Shown: piece after piece, positions 1 to 7,652 of the stretch | Position numbering within the stretch: position 1 is the stretch's first letter | Layout: the number at the start of each line of letters is the position of its first letter | Assembly: GCA_004292985.1 (NCBI GenBank) | Contig: RDXT01000600.1 | Location: 1-8,167, forward strand | Direction of reading: 5' to 3' | Source: Bacteroidota bacterium | Lineage (GTDB): Bacteria > Bacteroidota > Bacteroidia > J057 | Length of the DNA stretch: 8,167 nt | Position numbers and translations under genes: made by a program | The notes under the pieces: model-generated | The model's input: only the letters and a program-made list of their open reading frames with translations | What the model was told of the DNA's origin: nothing | Databases searched by the model: none

Positions 1-4
1 GCAA

Positions 5-2185
5 TTACTTGATAAACAGCATCTCACGATATTTTGGCAGCGGCCAGTACTCGTCAGGAACGAGCCCTTCGAGACCGTCAACCGCAGCGCGGATAGAGTC
101 GAAGTATGGCAGCACCTGCTCAGCCCAGCCGATGGCCTTCTCACGGGTAGCGAGGCTTTCGATGCCGTGGCGGGCTTTTTCCATCGCTTTGTTTCCGGAG
201 CGGATCGCAGAGGTCAGTTTACCTACTTCTTCGGCCAGTTCCAGCGAAGCTGAGTAAGCATCTTTGCTGAGTTTAGCCTCCTGAGCGCCTTCCACTGTTT
301 CGAGCAGCTCACGCTGGTATTTCAGCGCAGCAGGCAGGATCTGGGTGGTGGAAAGGTCTTCGATCAGATCGGCTTCGATCTCCACACGCTTGATATAGCT
401 TTCCAGCAATACCTCGTGGCGGGCGTGGAGTTCTTCTTTGGTGAAGATTCCGGCCTCTGTGAAGAGTTTCAGCGACTTCTCAGACACATAGGCATCGAGA
501 GAGGCAGGTGTTTTCTTGATGTTGGACAGACCGCGGCGGGCAGCTTCTTCCACCCACTCGTCGCTGTAGCCGTCACCTTCGAAACGCACGTTTTTGGAGG
601 CAGTGATATAGTCACGCACCACATCGAGGATAGCCGCTTCTTTGTTACGGCCACGCTTGATTTTGCCATCCACCGTTTCCTTGAACTCCTGCAGCACCTG
701 GGCCACGATAATGTTCAGGATGGTCATCGGGTTGGAGCTGTTGGCAGAAGAGCCGACGGCGCGGAACTCGAATTTGTTGCCGGTGAAGGCGAAAGGAGAG
801 GTACGGTTACGGTCGGTGGTGTCCATCAGCAGCGCGGGAATCTCGGCGATGCCCAGGTGAAGCAGGTCGCTGCTCTTTTCATTTTTCTTGCGGCGGGGCG
901 GAGCTTCCACATCGTCGAGGATTTTGGAGAGCTGTGAGCCTACGAACACAGAGATAATGGCAGGAGGGGCCTCGTTTGCACCCAGACGGTGGTCGTTGGG
1001 AGCAGAAGCGATGGAAGCACGCAGCAGATCTGCATGGTCATACACGGCCTTGATCACGCACACGAAGAAGGTGAGGAACATCAGGTTCTCTTCGGGATTG
1101 TGGCCGGGAGACAGCAGGTTTTTGCCGTTGTCGGTGCCCATAGACCAGTTGTTGTGCTTACCCGAGCCGTTGATACCGGCAAAAGGCTTCTCGTGGAGCA
1201 GAGCGGCCAGGTTGTGCTTGCGCGCAACGCGGTCAATCAGGTCCATGCACATCAGTTGGTGGTCAATGGCCACGTTGAGGTTTTCAAACTGGGGCGCACA
1301 CTCAAACTGAGCAGGTGCCACTTCGTTGTGACGGGTTTTGAGCGGAATGCCGAGGCGGTGAGCTTCCTGCTCCAGTTCGTTCATGAAGGCGAAAGCGCGC
1401 TCAGGAATCGATCCGAAGTAGTGGTCTTCGAGCTGCTGGCCACGGGCAGAAGGGCGGCCAAACAGGGTGCGGCCTGCCAGTTGCAGGTCAGGGCGCAGCT
1501 CATAGTACAGACGGTCGATGAGGAAATACTCCTGCTCTGGTCCGAGGGTGGCAACTACGCGCTTTACGCCCGGATCAAAGTACTTGGCAACAGATGTGGC
1601 AGCTTTGTCCAGCATCGCCATAGACTTCAGAAGCGGAATTTTGAAGTCGAGCGCTTCGCCGGTGTAAGAAACGAAGATCGTGGGGATGCAGAGCGTTTTG
1701 CCGTAGGTGGTCTCGAAAATGAACACCGGAGAGCTGCAATCCCAGGCAGTATAGCCACGAGCCTCGAAGGTGTGACGCAGACCACCGGAAGGGAAAGAAG
1801 AAGCATCTGGCTCCTGCTGGCTCAGCTCTCTGCCCGAAAATTTGTCAATAGCTTCGTCGTCAGAGAGTTCGAGGAAAGAATCGTGCTTCTCTGCCGTGCG
1901 GCCCGTAAGCGGCTGGAACCAGTGGGTGTAGTGCGTTGCACCTTTGTCCATGGCCCATGCTTTGATCGCGTTGGCCACAGGACCAGCGATCGTTTCATTC
2001 AGGGTAGCTCCTTTTTCGATTGTCTCTTTCAGGGCTACATAAGTTTCTTTGGAAAGATAATGCTTCATCATCTTGCGATTGAAGACATGCTCTCCAAACA
2101 TCTCGCTGGGGCGGCGCGACTGGTCAACCGGGGCTTGCGGTGGACGGCTCAGGATTGTTTCAATAGCTCTGTATCTGGGATTCAT
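5..2185 (-). CDS. glnN: Glutamine synthetase, type III
   Basis: Cytoplasmic enzyme that joins ammonium to glutamate using ATP to make glutamine, the entry step of nitrogen assimilation. The protein has 726 residues, the usual size of the long type III family (type I and II enzymes are about 350-470). Visible motifs are LGPEQEYFLID (214-224) with metal and substrate acidic residues, NEVAPAQFE (287-295), INGSGKHNNWS (338-348) for ATP and glutamate binding, and NRTSPFAFTGNKFEFRAVGS (460-479) with the catalytic-site arginines. The region after about 500 is mostly helical and charged, as is typical of type III. The start MNPRYRAIETI follows an AT-rich leader and a good Bacteroidota -7 box, which supports this ATG. 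The gene is complete: its TAA lies 4 bases from the window edge. It diverges from the transporter gene. No PII-like or other nitrogen regulator is visible beside it. Confidence 0.97.
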   Translation of the reverse strand: MNPRYRAIETILSRPPQAPVDQSRRPSEMFGEHVFNRKMMKHYLSKETYVALKETIEKGATLNETIAGPVANAIKAWAMDKGATHYTHWFQPLTGRTAEKHDSFLELSDDEAIDKFSGRELSQQEPDASSFPSGGLRHTFEARGYTAWDCSSPVFIFETTYGKTLCIPTIFVSYTGEALDFKIPLLKSMAMLDKAATSVAKYFDPGVKRVVATLGPEQEYFLIDRLYYELRPDLQLAGRTLFGRPSARGQQLEDHYFGSIPERAFAFMNELEQEAHRLGIPLKTRHNEVAPAQFECAPQFENLNVAIDHQLMCMDLIDRVARKHNLAALLHEKPFAGINGSGKHNNWSMGTDNGKNLLSPGHNPEENLMFLTFFVCVIKAVYDHADLLRASIASAPNDHRLGANEAPPAIISVFVGSQLSKILDDVEAPPRRKKNEKSSDLLHLGIAEIPALLMDTTDRNRTSPFAFTGNKFEFRAVGSSANSSNPMTILNIIVAQVLQEFKETVDGKIKRGRNKEAAILDVVRDYITASKNVRFEGDGYSDEWVEEAARRGLSNIKKTPASLDAYVSEKSLKLFTEAGIFTKEELHARHEVLLESYIKRVEIEADLIEDLSTTQILPAALKYQRELLETVEGAQEAKLSKDAYSASLELAEEVGKLTSAIRSGNKAMEKARHGIESLATREKAIGWAEQVLPYFDSIRAAVDGLEGLVPDEYWPLPKYREMLFIK

Positions 2186-2210
2186 ACGAGAAATTGTGTT
2201 TAAGAATGGG

Positions 2211-2218
2211 CAAAACTA
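2211..2218 (-). promoter_or_regulatory. Candidate -7 box of the glnN promoter
   Basis: Read on the minus strand this is TAGTTTTG, an exact match to the Bacteroidota -7 consensus TAnnTTTG. It ends 25 bases before the glnN ATG. The expected -33 TTTG is not clear at the usual spacing of about 19-21 bases, where only a weak TATGTGG stretch is present. The region upstream is strongly AT-rich (2219-2300). The match is seen in the sequence; promoter activity is inferred. Confidence 0.4.
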
Positions 2219-2377
2219 AATATTTTTCGGATAAATGCCACATAAATTGTAAAAAATTGATAAAAAATACCCCCAAAATCAAAATATTCTACTTTAATCC
2301 TATGCAAGTCCGGTCATTTCGGGAGTAAATGCTTTTTACATTGAATTATATCTCCTTATATACTTGCTTTGCAGCCG

Positions 2378-3223
2378 ATGAATCCGATCAGCGACATTTC
2401 ACCTATCGAACGAAGGCAGGGGATTCTTGCCATTCTCGCCGCAGCGGTCTTATGGAGTACCGGCGGTGTCTTTATTAAGCTTATCTCGCTCGATGCCTGG
2501 GGTTTATGTGCCTTTCGCGCACTCTTTGCTGCCCTGGCTTTTTTCCTGATCTTCCGCAAAGAGGCCCTGCGCTTCAACCGCCTTTCGCTGCTCAATGCGT
2601 TGCTCTATGCCCTGTGTACCTTTCTGTTTGTGATGGCGACCAAGCTCACCACCGCCGCCAATGCCATTTTCCTTCAATTTACGGCTCCTATATATATACT
2701 GCTGCTGGAGCCGATGTTGTTTCGCATTCCGCTTCGCCGCGCGCATGTGATCACCCTGCTGTTTTGTATGGCAGGGATGGCGCTCTTTTTTCTCGACGAG
2801 GCAGCGCCGGGCCACATGACAGGCAACCTTCTGGCCCTGCTTTCGGGGGCTGTGCTCTCGGCATTTACCCTCATTCAAAAGCTAAACACCCCCACACATC
2901 AGGCCAGCGCCATTTTGGGGGGCAATCTTGTGCTGTCTCTGGCCTGTATGCCTCTGGCTTTGCAGGGAGGTCTGCCCACAGGTCCCGACTGGCTGATGCT
3001 CGCCTATCTGGGCACTTTTCAACTGGGTATTGCCTACGGCTTGTTCACCTTCAGTCTGCGGCGGATTCTGGCAATCGAAACCTCCCTTTTCGGCATGATC
3101 GAGCCGGTGCTTAACCCCATGTGGGTCTTTTTTTTCTATGGCGAACGACCCGGAAACTGGGCAATCGCCGGAGGAATCGTAATTTTGATCACGCTTAGCC
3201 TCCGGAGCATACTTAATCGTTGA
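2378..3223 (+). CDS. EamA/DMT-family membrane transporter
   Basis: Inner-membrane protein of the drug/metabolite transporter superfamily. It has about ten hydrophobic segments arranged as two tandem EamA repeats, roughly residues 15-140 and 150-278 of a 281-residue protein, which is the usual family length. The first repeat carries WSTGGVFIKL and ANAIFLQFTAPIYILLLEP. The second carries FGMIEPVLNPMWVFFFYGE, the family's conserved end-of-repeat region. Members export or import amino acids, sugars, nucleobases or other small metabolites, and the substrate cannot be told from this sequence. A TTG nine bases upstream (2369) is in frame, but the ATG at 2378 is preferred because it gives a normal short N-terminus before the first membrane segment. 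The next gene begins about 40 bases after the stop on the same strand, so the two may be co-transcribed. Confidence 0.9.
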   Translation: MNPISDISPIERRQGILAILAAAVLWSTGGVFIKLISLDAWGLCAFRALFAALAFFLIFRKEALRFNRLSLLNALLYALCTFLFVMATKLTTAANAIFLQFTAPIYILLLEPMLFRIPLRRAHVITLLFCMAGMALFFLDEAAPGHMTGNLLALLSGAVLSAFTLIQKLNTPTHQASAILGGNLVLSLACMPLALQGGLPTGPDWLMLAYLGTFQLGIAYGLFTFSLRRILAIETSLFGMIEPVLNPMWVFFFYGERPGNWAIAGGIVILITLSLRSILNR

Positions 3224-3263
3224 TATTCTCGTGGCAGGGGCACAACTTTGTCGCAAAGCTACG

Positions 3264-5711
3264 ATGAACATGTTTCGACCTATCCTCCTCCTTCTGGCTA
3301 CACTCGCTCTGGGTATCCTCCCGGCGCAGACCTCCTCCCAGCCCGGCATCAGCCTGCATGTATATCAGGTGCGCGCCAGCGGCCCCGACATTCCGGAGCT
3401 TCTGCCGGGCCAGTTGCCCAACCGCAAAGACATCGTTCCGGTAGTGAATTTCCTCGATACCCGCCCGCTGGTTTCTTCAGGCATCCTGATGGAGCTGCGG
3501 GGCAATCTGAACCTCAGCCAGAGCGACAGCATCCGCTTCCGGATCGTATCAGGAGGGGCCTTCCGCCTCGAAATAGACGGATTGATGGTGGCATACGCCC
3601 AAATGAGCCCGGAAGGCGCCATCAATGAGTTTCAACTGAACCTCCCTAAAGGAGCGCACCCCTTTCTGCTGACCTATTTTAACCCGCAGGGAGAAGAAAT
3701 CCTCGAATGGTCCTGGTATATCGCAGGCATTCAGAGCCATCTGGTGATACCCAAGGAACTATTTACCTGCGATAACGCCGAACTCCAGGACTATCAGCCC
3801 GGTCTCCGGCGGGTGTACTCTCCCCATGCGAGAGCTATCCCCGGCGATGGCTACCCCTTGGCGGGCCTGCACCCTGCCTATCGCCTCGAACCCCTGATGG
3901 AAAGCGATACTGATATCGCCGCCTTTGAGCGGGACGCCAGTGGCAACTACTGGACCCTGAAAAGAGAAGCCCTGGGCAAAATAGAGGCGAATCTGGGCGG
4001 AAAAACGATAACTGCTGCCAAAGGACTCGACTCGCCCGGAGGGATGAAGATGTATAAAGATACCTTGTATGTACTTCAGAGACAGGAACTTACCAAATTA
4101 GTTGACTGGACCGGCGACCGTGTGGCGGATGAATACAGGAGCGTAGCCTCGGGCTGGCCTTTGGATGCGACAAGCCAGGCGATGGCCCTCACCGGGTCAG
4201 ATGGCGTATGGTATGGAGGATTTCGCCAGGGAAAAGGCGGGCGCGTGTATGCATTTCAGCCCGATGGATCCGCAAAACTCTTCAGCGAAACACAGCTGCC
4301 GCTGCTCTATCTGAGTGCCGGACCTGCCTCATCTCTGCTGGCTTCGCTGGCGGGATTACAGGGACAGGGCGGTCAGCTTCGCTTTTTGAGCGCCGGGGGC
4401 AGCAGCGAAAGCCAGATATGGCTGCCCGAATACCTCTGTCCGGCTCCCGGAGAGGTAAGCCAGCTGGCGCAGGGGCCTTATGCCGGACAAATGATCTGTG
4501 CCGATCTGGTCAGCGGAGGGCTGTGCCGCATATCCGCAGAGCAGGTTCGGGGCCAGTGGCAGGGAGCAGTATTCCGTTTTTCCGAAGGATTGCCTGTCGC
4601 CGGATCGCTTATTCAGCCCCAAACGGACGGCAGCCTGCTGGTAGGCGGTTCTTCTATACCCGGAGCATCGGCCAGCGGATTTGTTCGCCTGATTCCCCGC
4701 GACACGCCCGTTTTTGAGATGCATTCCGTTCGCGCCTATGCCAATGGAGTGGAGGTCAGATTTACGGAACCTCTGGCGGCTACCTATGTCGCGGAGGCTT
4801 CGGACTGGTCCGTTACGGCGCGTTCGCTCTCAAACAATGCCACAGATACCAGTCGTACTGCATTGAATATCAAGCGTATATACCTTTCCGAAGACCGGAA
4901 GTCCGCCTATCTGGTCCTCGACGCTATGCAGGCTGGTCAGGCGCTGTATCTCCATATCACCGACCCTTTTGTCAGCCAATCGGGCCATTCGCTCTGGTCC
5001 ACCGAGGCATGGTACAGCCTGAATGTGCTTCCGGAAACGGCCCTGACCCCTCCGGCGGGACCCGCACCCGAAGCCGCTTCCAATACCCTTAGTCCTGCGG
5101 AACTGGCGGCAGGCTGGAAGCTTCTCTTTGACGGAACAAGCACCCAGGGCTGGAGAAATTTTCGCTCCGACAAGATTTCAGATGGCTGGAAGGCAGAAGC
5201 GGGCACCCTTCAGCTCGTAAAAGACCGCGCCGGAGACATCATTACCACGGGCACGTATGAGAATTTTGAACTCAGCATCGAATGGAAAATCGCGTCTGGC
5301 GGCAACAGCGGCGTGTTTTACCTGGTTACTGAATCCTCAGAGCTTCAGACCGTATGGCAAAGCGGCCCCGAATACCAGTTGCTCGATGACCTCAGGCATC
5401 CGGATAAAAAATGGGCTTCGCACCGCAGCGGTTCAAACTACGACCTTCATGCACCTGCATTTGAGGCCCTGAATCCGGTGGGAGAATGGAATAAAACCCG
5501 CATCCTCGTCAACCGGGGGCATGTGGAGCACTGGCTCAACGGATATAAGGTGGTCGAATACGAACTTGGCTCCCCTGAGTGGGAGGCGCTGTTTCAGAAG
5601 AGCAAATTTGCCCAGATGCCTGCCTATGCACGCGCGAAGAAAGGCCATATCGCCCTCCAGGACCACGGAGACCGGGTATCCTTCCGCAACATCAAGATCC
5701 GGGAACTTTAA
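3264..5711 (+). CDS. Secreted multidomain protein with C-terminal DUF1080 (3-keto-disaccharide hydrolase-like) domain
   Basis: From ATG 3264 the protein has 815 residues. It begins with a signal peptide (MNMFRPILLLLATLALGILPAQ). There is no cysteine at the cleavage site, so it is probably a soluble exported protein rather than a lipoprotein. Residues 28-165 look like a PA14-type or carbohydrate-binding beta domain. Residues about 200-480 contain repeated strand patterns with SPGGMKMYKDTLYVL and GGRVYAFQPDG, suggesting a beta-propeller. Residues 483-588 resemble an Ig-like module (VRAYANGVEVRFTEPL). A Pro/Ala linker (590-608) leads to the DUF1080 domain at 609-815, with KLLFDGTSTQGWRNF, GGNSGVFY, GPEYQLLDD, GEWNKTRILVNRGHVEHWLNG and the closing GHIALQDHGDRVSFRNIKIR. 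DUF1080 proteins have jelly-roll folds, and some act on 3-keto-glycosides; the substrate here is unknown. No CxxCH haem motif and no type IX sorting domain is seen. A GTG at 3231 is in frame but would put charged residues ahead of the signal peptide. TTG (3220) and CAACTTTG (3243-3250), 20 bases apart, could form a weak promoter of its own. Confidence 0.85.
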   Translation: MNMFRPILLLLATLALGILPAQTSSQPGISLHVYQVRASGPDIPELLPGQLPNRKDIVPVVNFLDTRPLVSSGILMELRGNLNLSQSDSIRFRIVSGGAFRLEIDGLMVAYAQMSPEGAINEFQLNLPKGAHPFLLTYFNPQGEEILEWSWYIAGIQSHLVIPKELFTCDNAELQDYQPGLRRVYSPHARAIPGDGYPLAGLHPAYRLEPLMESDTDIAAFERDASGNYWTLKREALGKIEANLGGKTITAAKGLDSPGGMKMYKDTLYVLQRQELTKLVDWTGDRVADEYRSVASGWPLDATSQAMALTGSDGVWYGGFRQGKGGRVYAFQPDGSAKLFSETQLPLLYLSAGPASSLLASLAGLQGQGGQLRFLSAGGSSESQIWLPEYLCPAPGEVSQLAQGPYAGQMICADLVSGGLCRISAEQVRGQWQGAVFRFSEGLPVAGSLIQPQTDGSLLVGGSSIPGASASGFVRLIPRDTPVFEMHSVRAYANGVEVRFTEPLAATYVAEASDWSVTARSLSNNATDTSRTALNIKRIYLSEDRKSAYLVLDAMQAGQALYLHITDPFVSQSGHSLWSTEAWYSLNVLPETALTPPAGPAPEAASNTLSPAELAAGWKLLFDGTSTQGWRNFRSDKISDGWKAEAGTLQLVKDRAGDIITTGTYENFELSIEWKIASGGNSGVFYLVTESSELQTVWQSGPEYQLLDDLRHPDKKWASHRSGSNYDLHAPAFEALNPVGEWNKTRILVNRGHVEHWLNGYKVVEYELGSPEWEALFQKSKFAQMPAYARAKKGHIALQDHGDRVSFRNIKIREL

Positions 5712-7279
5712 CGGCCTTTGGGGGTCAGTTCCACGATCGGTACAATCATTTCCTCAAGACTCACGCCGCCATGCTGGAAGGTATCGCGGTAGTAGTTGAC
5801 GTAATAATTGTAATTGTTGGGGTAGGCGAAGAAATAGTCTTCTGTCGCAAACACATAGCTTGAGCTTACATTGCTGCGGGGCAGGAGCGCGTCTTCGGGG
5901 TTCCGGACCGTAAACAGGTGCTTGGATGCCTCGTCGTAGTTGAGGTTTTTGCCCTGCTTATAGCGGAGGTTGGTGGTGGTGGTGCGGTCGCCAATGATCC
6001 GGACCGGACGTTTTACGCGCATGGTGCCGTGGTCTGTCGTGAGGATCACCTTGACATTGCGGCGGGCCAGGGTGCGCAGGATCCGCAGCAGGGGCGAATA
6101 TTCCAGCCAGGAGCGGGAGATCGAGCGGTAAGCCGCTTCGTTGGGCGCCAGCTCCCGGATAATATTCATCTCCGTGCGGGAGTGCGAAAGCAGATCTATA
6201 AAGTTGAATACGAGGAAGTTAAGCTCATTATTCATCAGGTTAAGCACATTGTCGGCGAGGAGTTTTCCTTCGTCATTTGTGATCACCTTATGGTAGCTGT
6301 GTCGGGCGGCCACTTTGTGACGGGCAAGTTGCTCGCGTAGAAAGTCTGCTTCGTGGAGGTTTTTGCCTCCTTCGTCATCGTCGTTTAGCCAGTATTTCGG
6401 GTATTTTTTCGAAATCTCCAGCGGCATCATCCCGGCGAAGATCGAGTTGCGGGCGTATTGGGTCGCTGTGGGCAGGATTGCGTAATAGGATTGCTCCTGC
6501 GTAATATAAAACGATTCGGAAATGATCGGTTCGAAGGCCTTCCACTGGTCGAAACGCAGGCAGTCCACGAGGATAAAAAACACACTTTCGTAGCCCTGGC
6601 CCAGGTGCGGCAGCACAGAGTACGGAATCACATCCGTCGAAAGCATGGGCCGCTCGTCTATGCGTTTGCTGTGAATCCAGTCGAGGTAGTTGCGGCTGAC
6701 AAATCGCCCGAAGTTCATGTTGGCCTCAGCGAGCTGGTTGGTCAGCACTTCCTCCATGCTTTTGTCCTCATTTTCCTCCATTTTCCCTTCCCAGAGCATG
6801 AGTCTTTTGTAGAGGTCCATCCATTGCAGATGGTCGTTGTCTTCAAAAAACTGCATGGCAATGTGGCGGAAATCCTGCTGGTAGTCCGAATTGACTTTGG
6901 CGGTAACGAGTTTTTTGTTTTCGAGGATCTTTTTGCAGGCCAGCAGAATCTGGGTAGGTTTTACCGGTTTAATGAGATAGTCGGCGATGCGGGCACCGAT
7001 GGCATCTTCCATGATATGCTCCTCTTCGGACTTGGTGATCATGATCACGGGCGTGTTGGGGCGTATCTGCTGGATTTCATTGAGCACCGTCAGACCGTCC
7101 ATACCCGGCATTTGTTCGTCCAGAAACACAATGTCATAGGGTTCCTGCCGGATCATTTCGAGGGCATCTATCCCGTTGCTGGCGGAGGAAACATCAAAAC
7201 TTTTTTCGCGCAAAAACATCATGTGCGCTTTCAGAAGCTCGATTTCGTCATCTACCCAAAGGATTTTCGGATTCTGCAT
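5708..7279 (-). CDS. porX: PorX-like response regulator with PglZ phosphatase domain
   Basis: Cytoplasmic two-component regulator of 523 residues, close to the length of characterised PorX proteins. In Porphyromonas and relatives PorX works with the kinase PorY and controls type IX secretion genes. The receiver domain (about 5-122) has acidic D10/D11, the phospho-acceptor D54 in VFLDEQMPGMDG, T82 and K104 (YLIKP). A helical linker (about 125-210) leads to a PglZ domain of the alkaline-phosphatase superfamily. Candidate metal and active-site residues are D239 (ILVDCLR), T271 (ILPTATQYAR), D362 and H366 (FIDLLSHSR), D416/H417 (TTDHGT) and H503 (QHGGVSLEEM). All are present, so a phosphatase or phosphodiesterase activity on a nucleotide-type substrate is plausible. 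There is no DNA-binding domain, as expected for PorX. No sensor kinase or por structural gene is in the window. Its stop codon overlaps that of the convergent DUF1080 gene. Confidence 0.93.
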   Translation of the reverse strand: MQNPKILWVDDEIELLKAHMMFLREKSFDVSSASNGIDALEMIRQEPYDIVFLDEQMPGMDGLTVLNEIQQIRPNTPVIMITKSEEEHIMEDAIGARIADYLIKPVKPTQILLACKKILENKKLVTAKVNSDYQQDFRHIAMQFFEDNDHLQWMDLYKRLMLWEGKMEENEDKSMEEVLTNQLAEANMNFGRFVSRNYLDWIHSKRIDERPMLSTDVIPYSVLPHLGQGYESVFFILVDCLRFDQWKAFEPIISESFYITQEQSYYAILPTATQYARNSIFAGMMPLEISKKYPKYWLNDDDEGGKNLHEADFLREQLARHKVAARHSYHKVITNDEGKLLADNVLNLMNNELNFLVFNFIDLLSHSRTEMNIIRELAPNEAAYRSISRSWLEYSPLLRILRTLARRNVKVILTTDHGTMRVKRPVRIIGDRTTTTNLRYKQGKNLNYDEASKHLFTVRNPEDALLPRSNVSSSYVFATEDYFFAYPNNYNYYVNYYRDTFQHGGVSLEEMIVPIVELTPKGR

Positions 7280-7316
7280 AATATATAGCTACAAGTGGAG
7301 TCAGTCTCTTTTCATG

Positions 7317-7347
7317 CAATGATAGCGGATTTATCTGTTTTTTCAAG
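7317..7347 (-). promoter_or_regulatory. Candidate porX promoter
   Basis: On the minus strand CTTG (complement of 7344-7347) and TATCATTG (complement of 7317-7324) are separated by 19 bases, the spacing expected for Bacteroidota -33 and -7 elements. The -7 box differs from TAnnTTTG by one base. It would give a leader of about 30 bases before the porX ATG. Assigned by pattern only. Confidence 0.3.
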
Positions 7348-7402
7348 GTACGGATAATGCGGGAAGAGGTTGTAAGGGGAAGTGGAAATGTATTTTTTGT
7401 GG

Positions 7403-7527
7403 GCGGGCGTAGCCCGCTGGATAGCTGACTCGAGGCACAGCCTCGCGCCAGCGTCTGTTCGGCATTTGCTCGCGCAGGGCTGTGCCCTGAGTGTAGTATC
7501 TGCGGGGCTTCGCCCCTGTATGTGTGG
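7403..7527. repeat. Palindromic unit, copy 1
   Basis: Hairpins: A 7403-7417 (perfect 6 bp stem, loop GTA), B 7431-7445 (loop ACA), C 7475-7489 (loop TGT), D 7504-7516 (loop TTC). An additional pair CGCTGG (7415-7420) / CCAGCG (7448-7453) encloses hairpin B and shares bases with hairpin A. The spacer TGTATGTGTGG (7517-7527) joins it to copy 2. This is the only copy in which hairpin A is perfectly paired. Confidence 0.9.
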
Positions 7528-7652
7528 GTGGGCATAGCCCGCTGGATAGCTGACTCGAGGCGCAGCCTCGCGCCAGCGTTTGTTCGGCGTTTGCTCGCGC
7601 AGGGCTGAGCCCTGAGTGTAGTATCTGCGGGGCTTCGCCCCTGTATGTGTGT
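7528..7652. repeat. Palindromic unit, copy 2
   Basis: Hairpins: A 7528-7542 (loop ATA; one G-T pair in the stem), B 7556-7570 (loop GCA), C 7600-7614 (loop TGA), D 7629-7641 (loop TTC). Apart from the single change in the left arm of A, the differences from copy 1 fall in loops or spacers. The enclosing CGCTGG (7540-7545) / CCAGCG (7573-7578) pair is kept. Confidence 0.9.

Noticed and set aside
989..2203. A 404-codon plus-strand open frame opposite glnN
   Set aside because: It lies wholly antisense to a strongly conserved enzyme gene. Its translation has no recognisable family, and long antisense frames are common opposite GC-rich codon-biased genes.
3128..3135. Run of eight T in the transporter gene as a phase-variation tract
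   Set aside because: It encodes a normal Val-Phe-Phe-Phe in a conserved membrane segment and is short; nothing else suggests switching.
3264..5711. Type IX secretion cargo, because porX is adjacent
   Set aside because: The protein ends with the final strands of DUF1080 (FRNIKIREL), and no extra C-terminal sorting domain follows.
6458..7288. A 276-codon plus-strand open frame opposite porX
   Set aside because: It is antisense to a clearly recognised gene, with no family resemblance and a His/Val/Phe-rich shadow composition.
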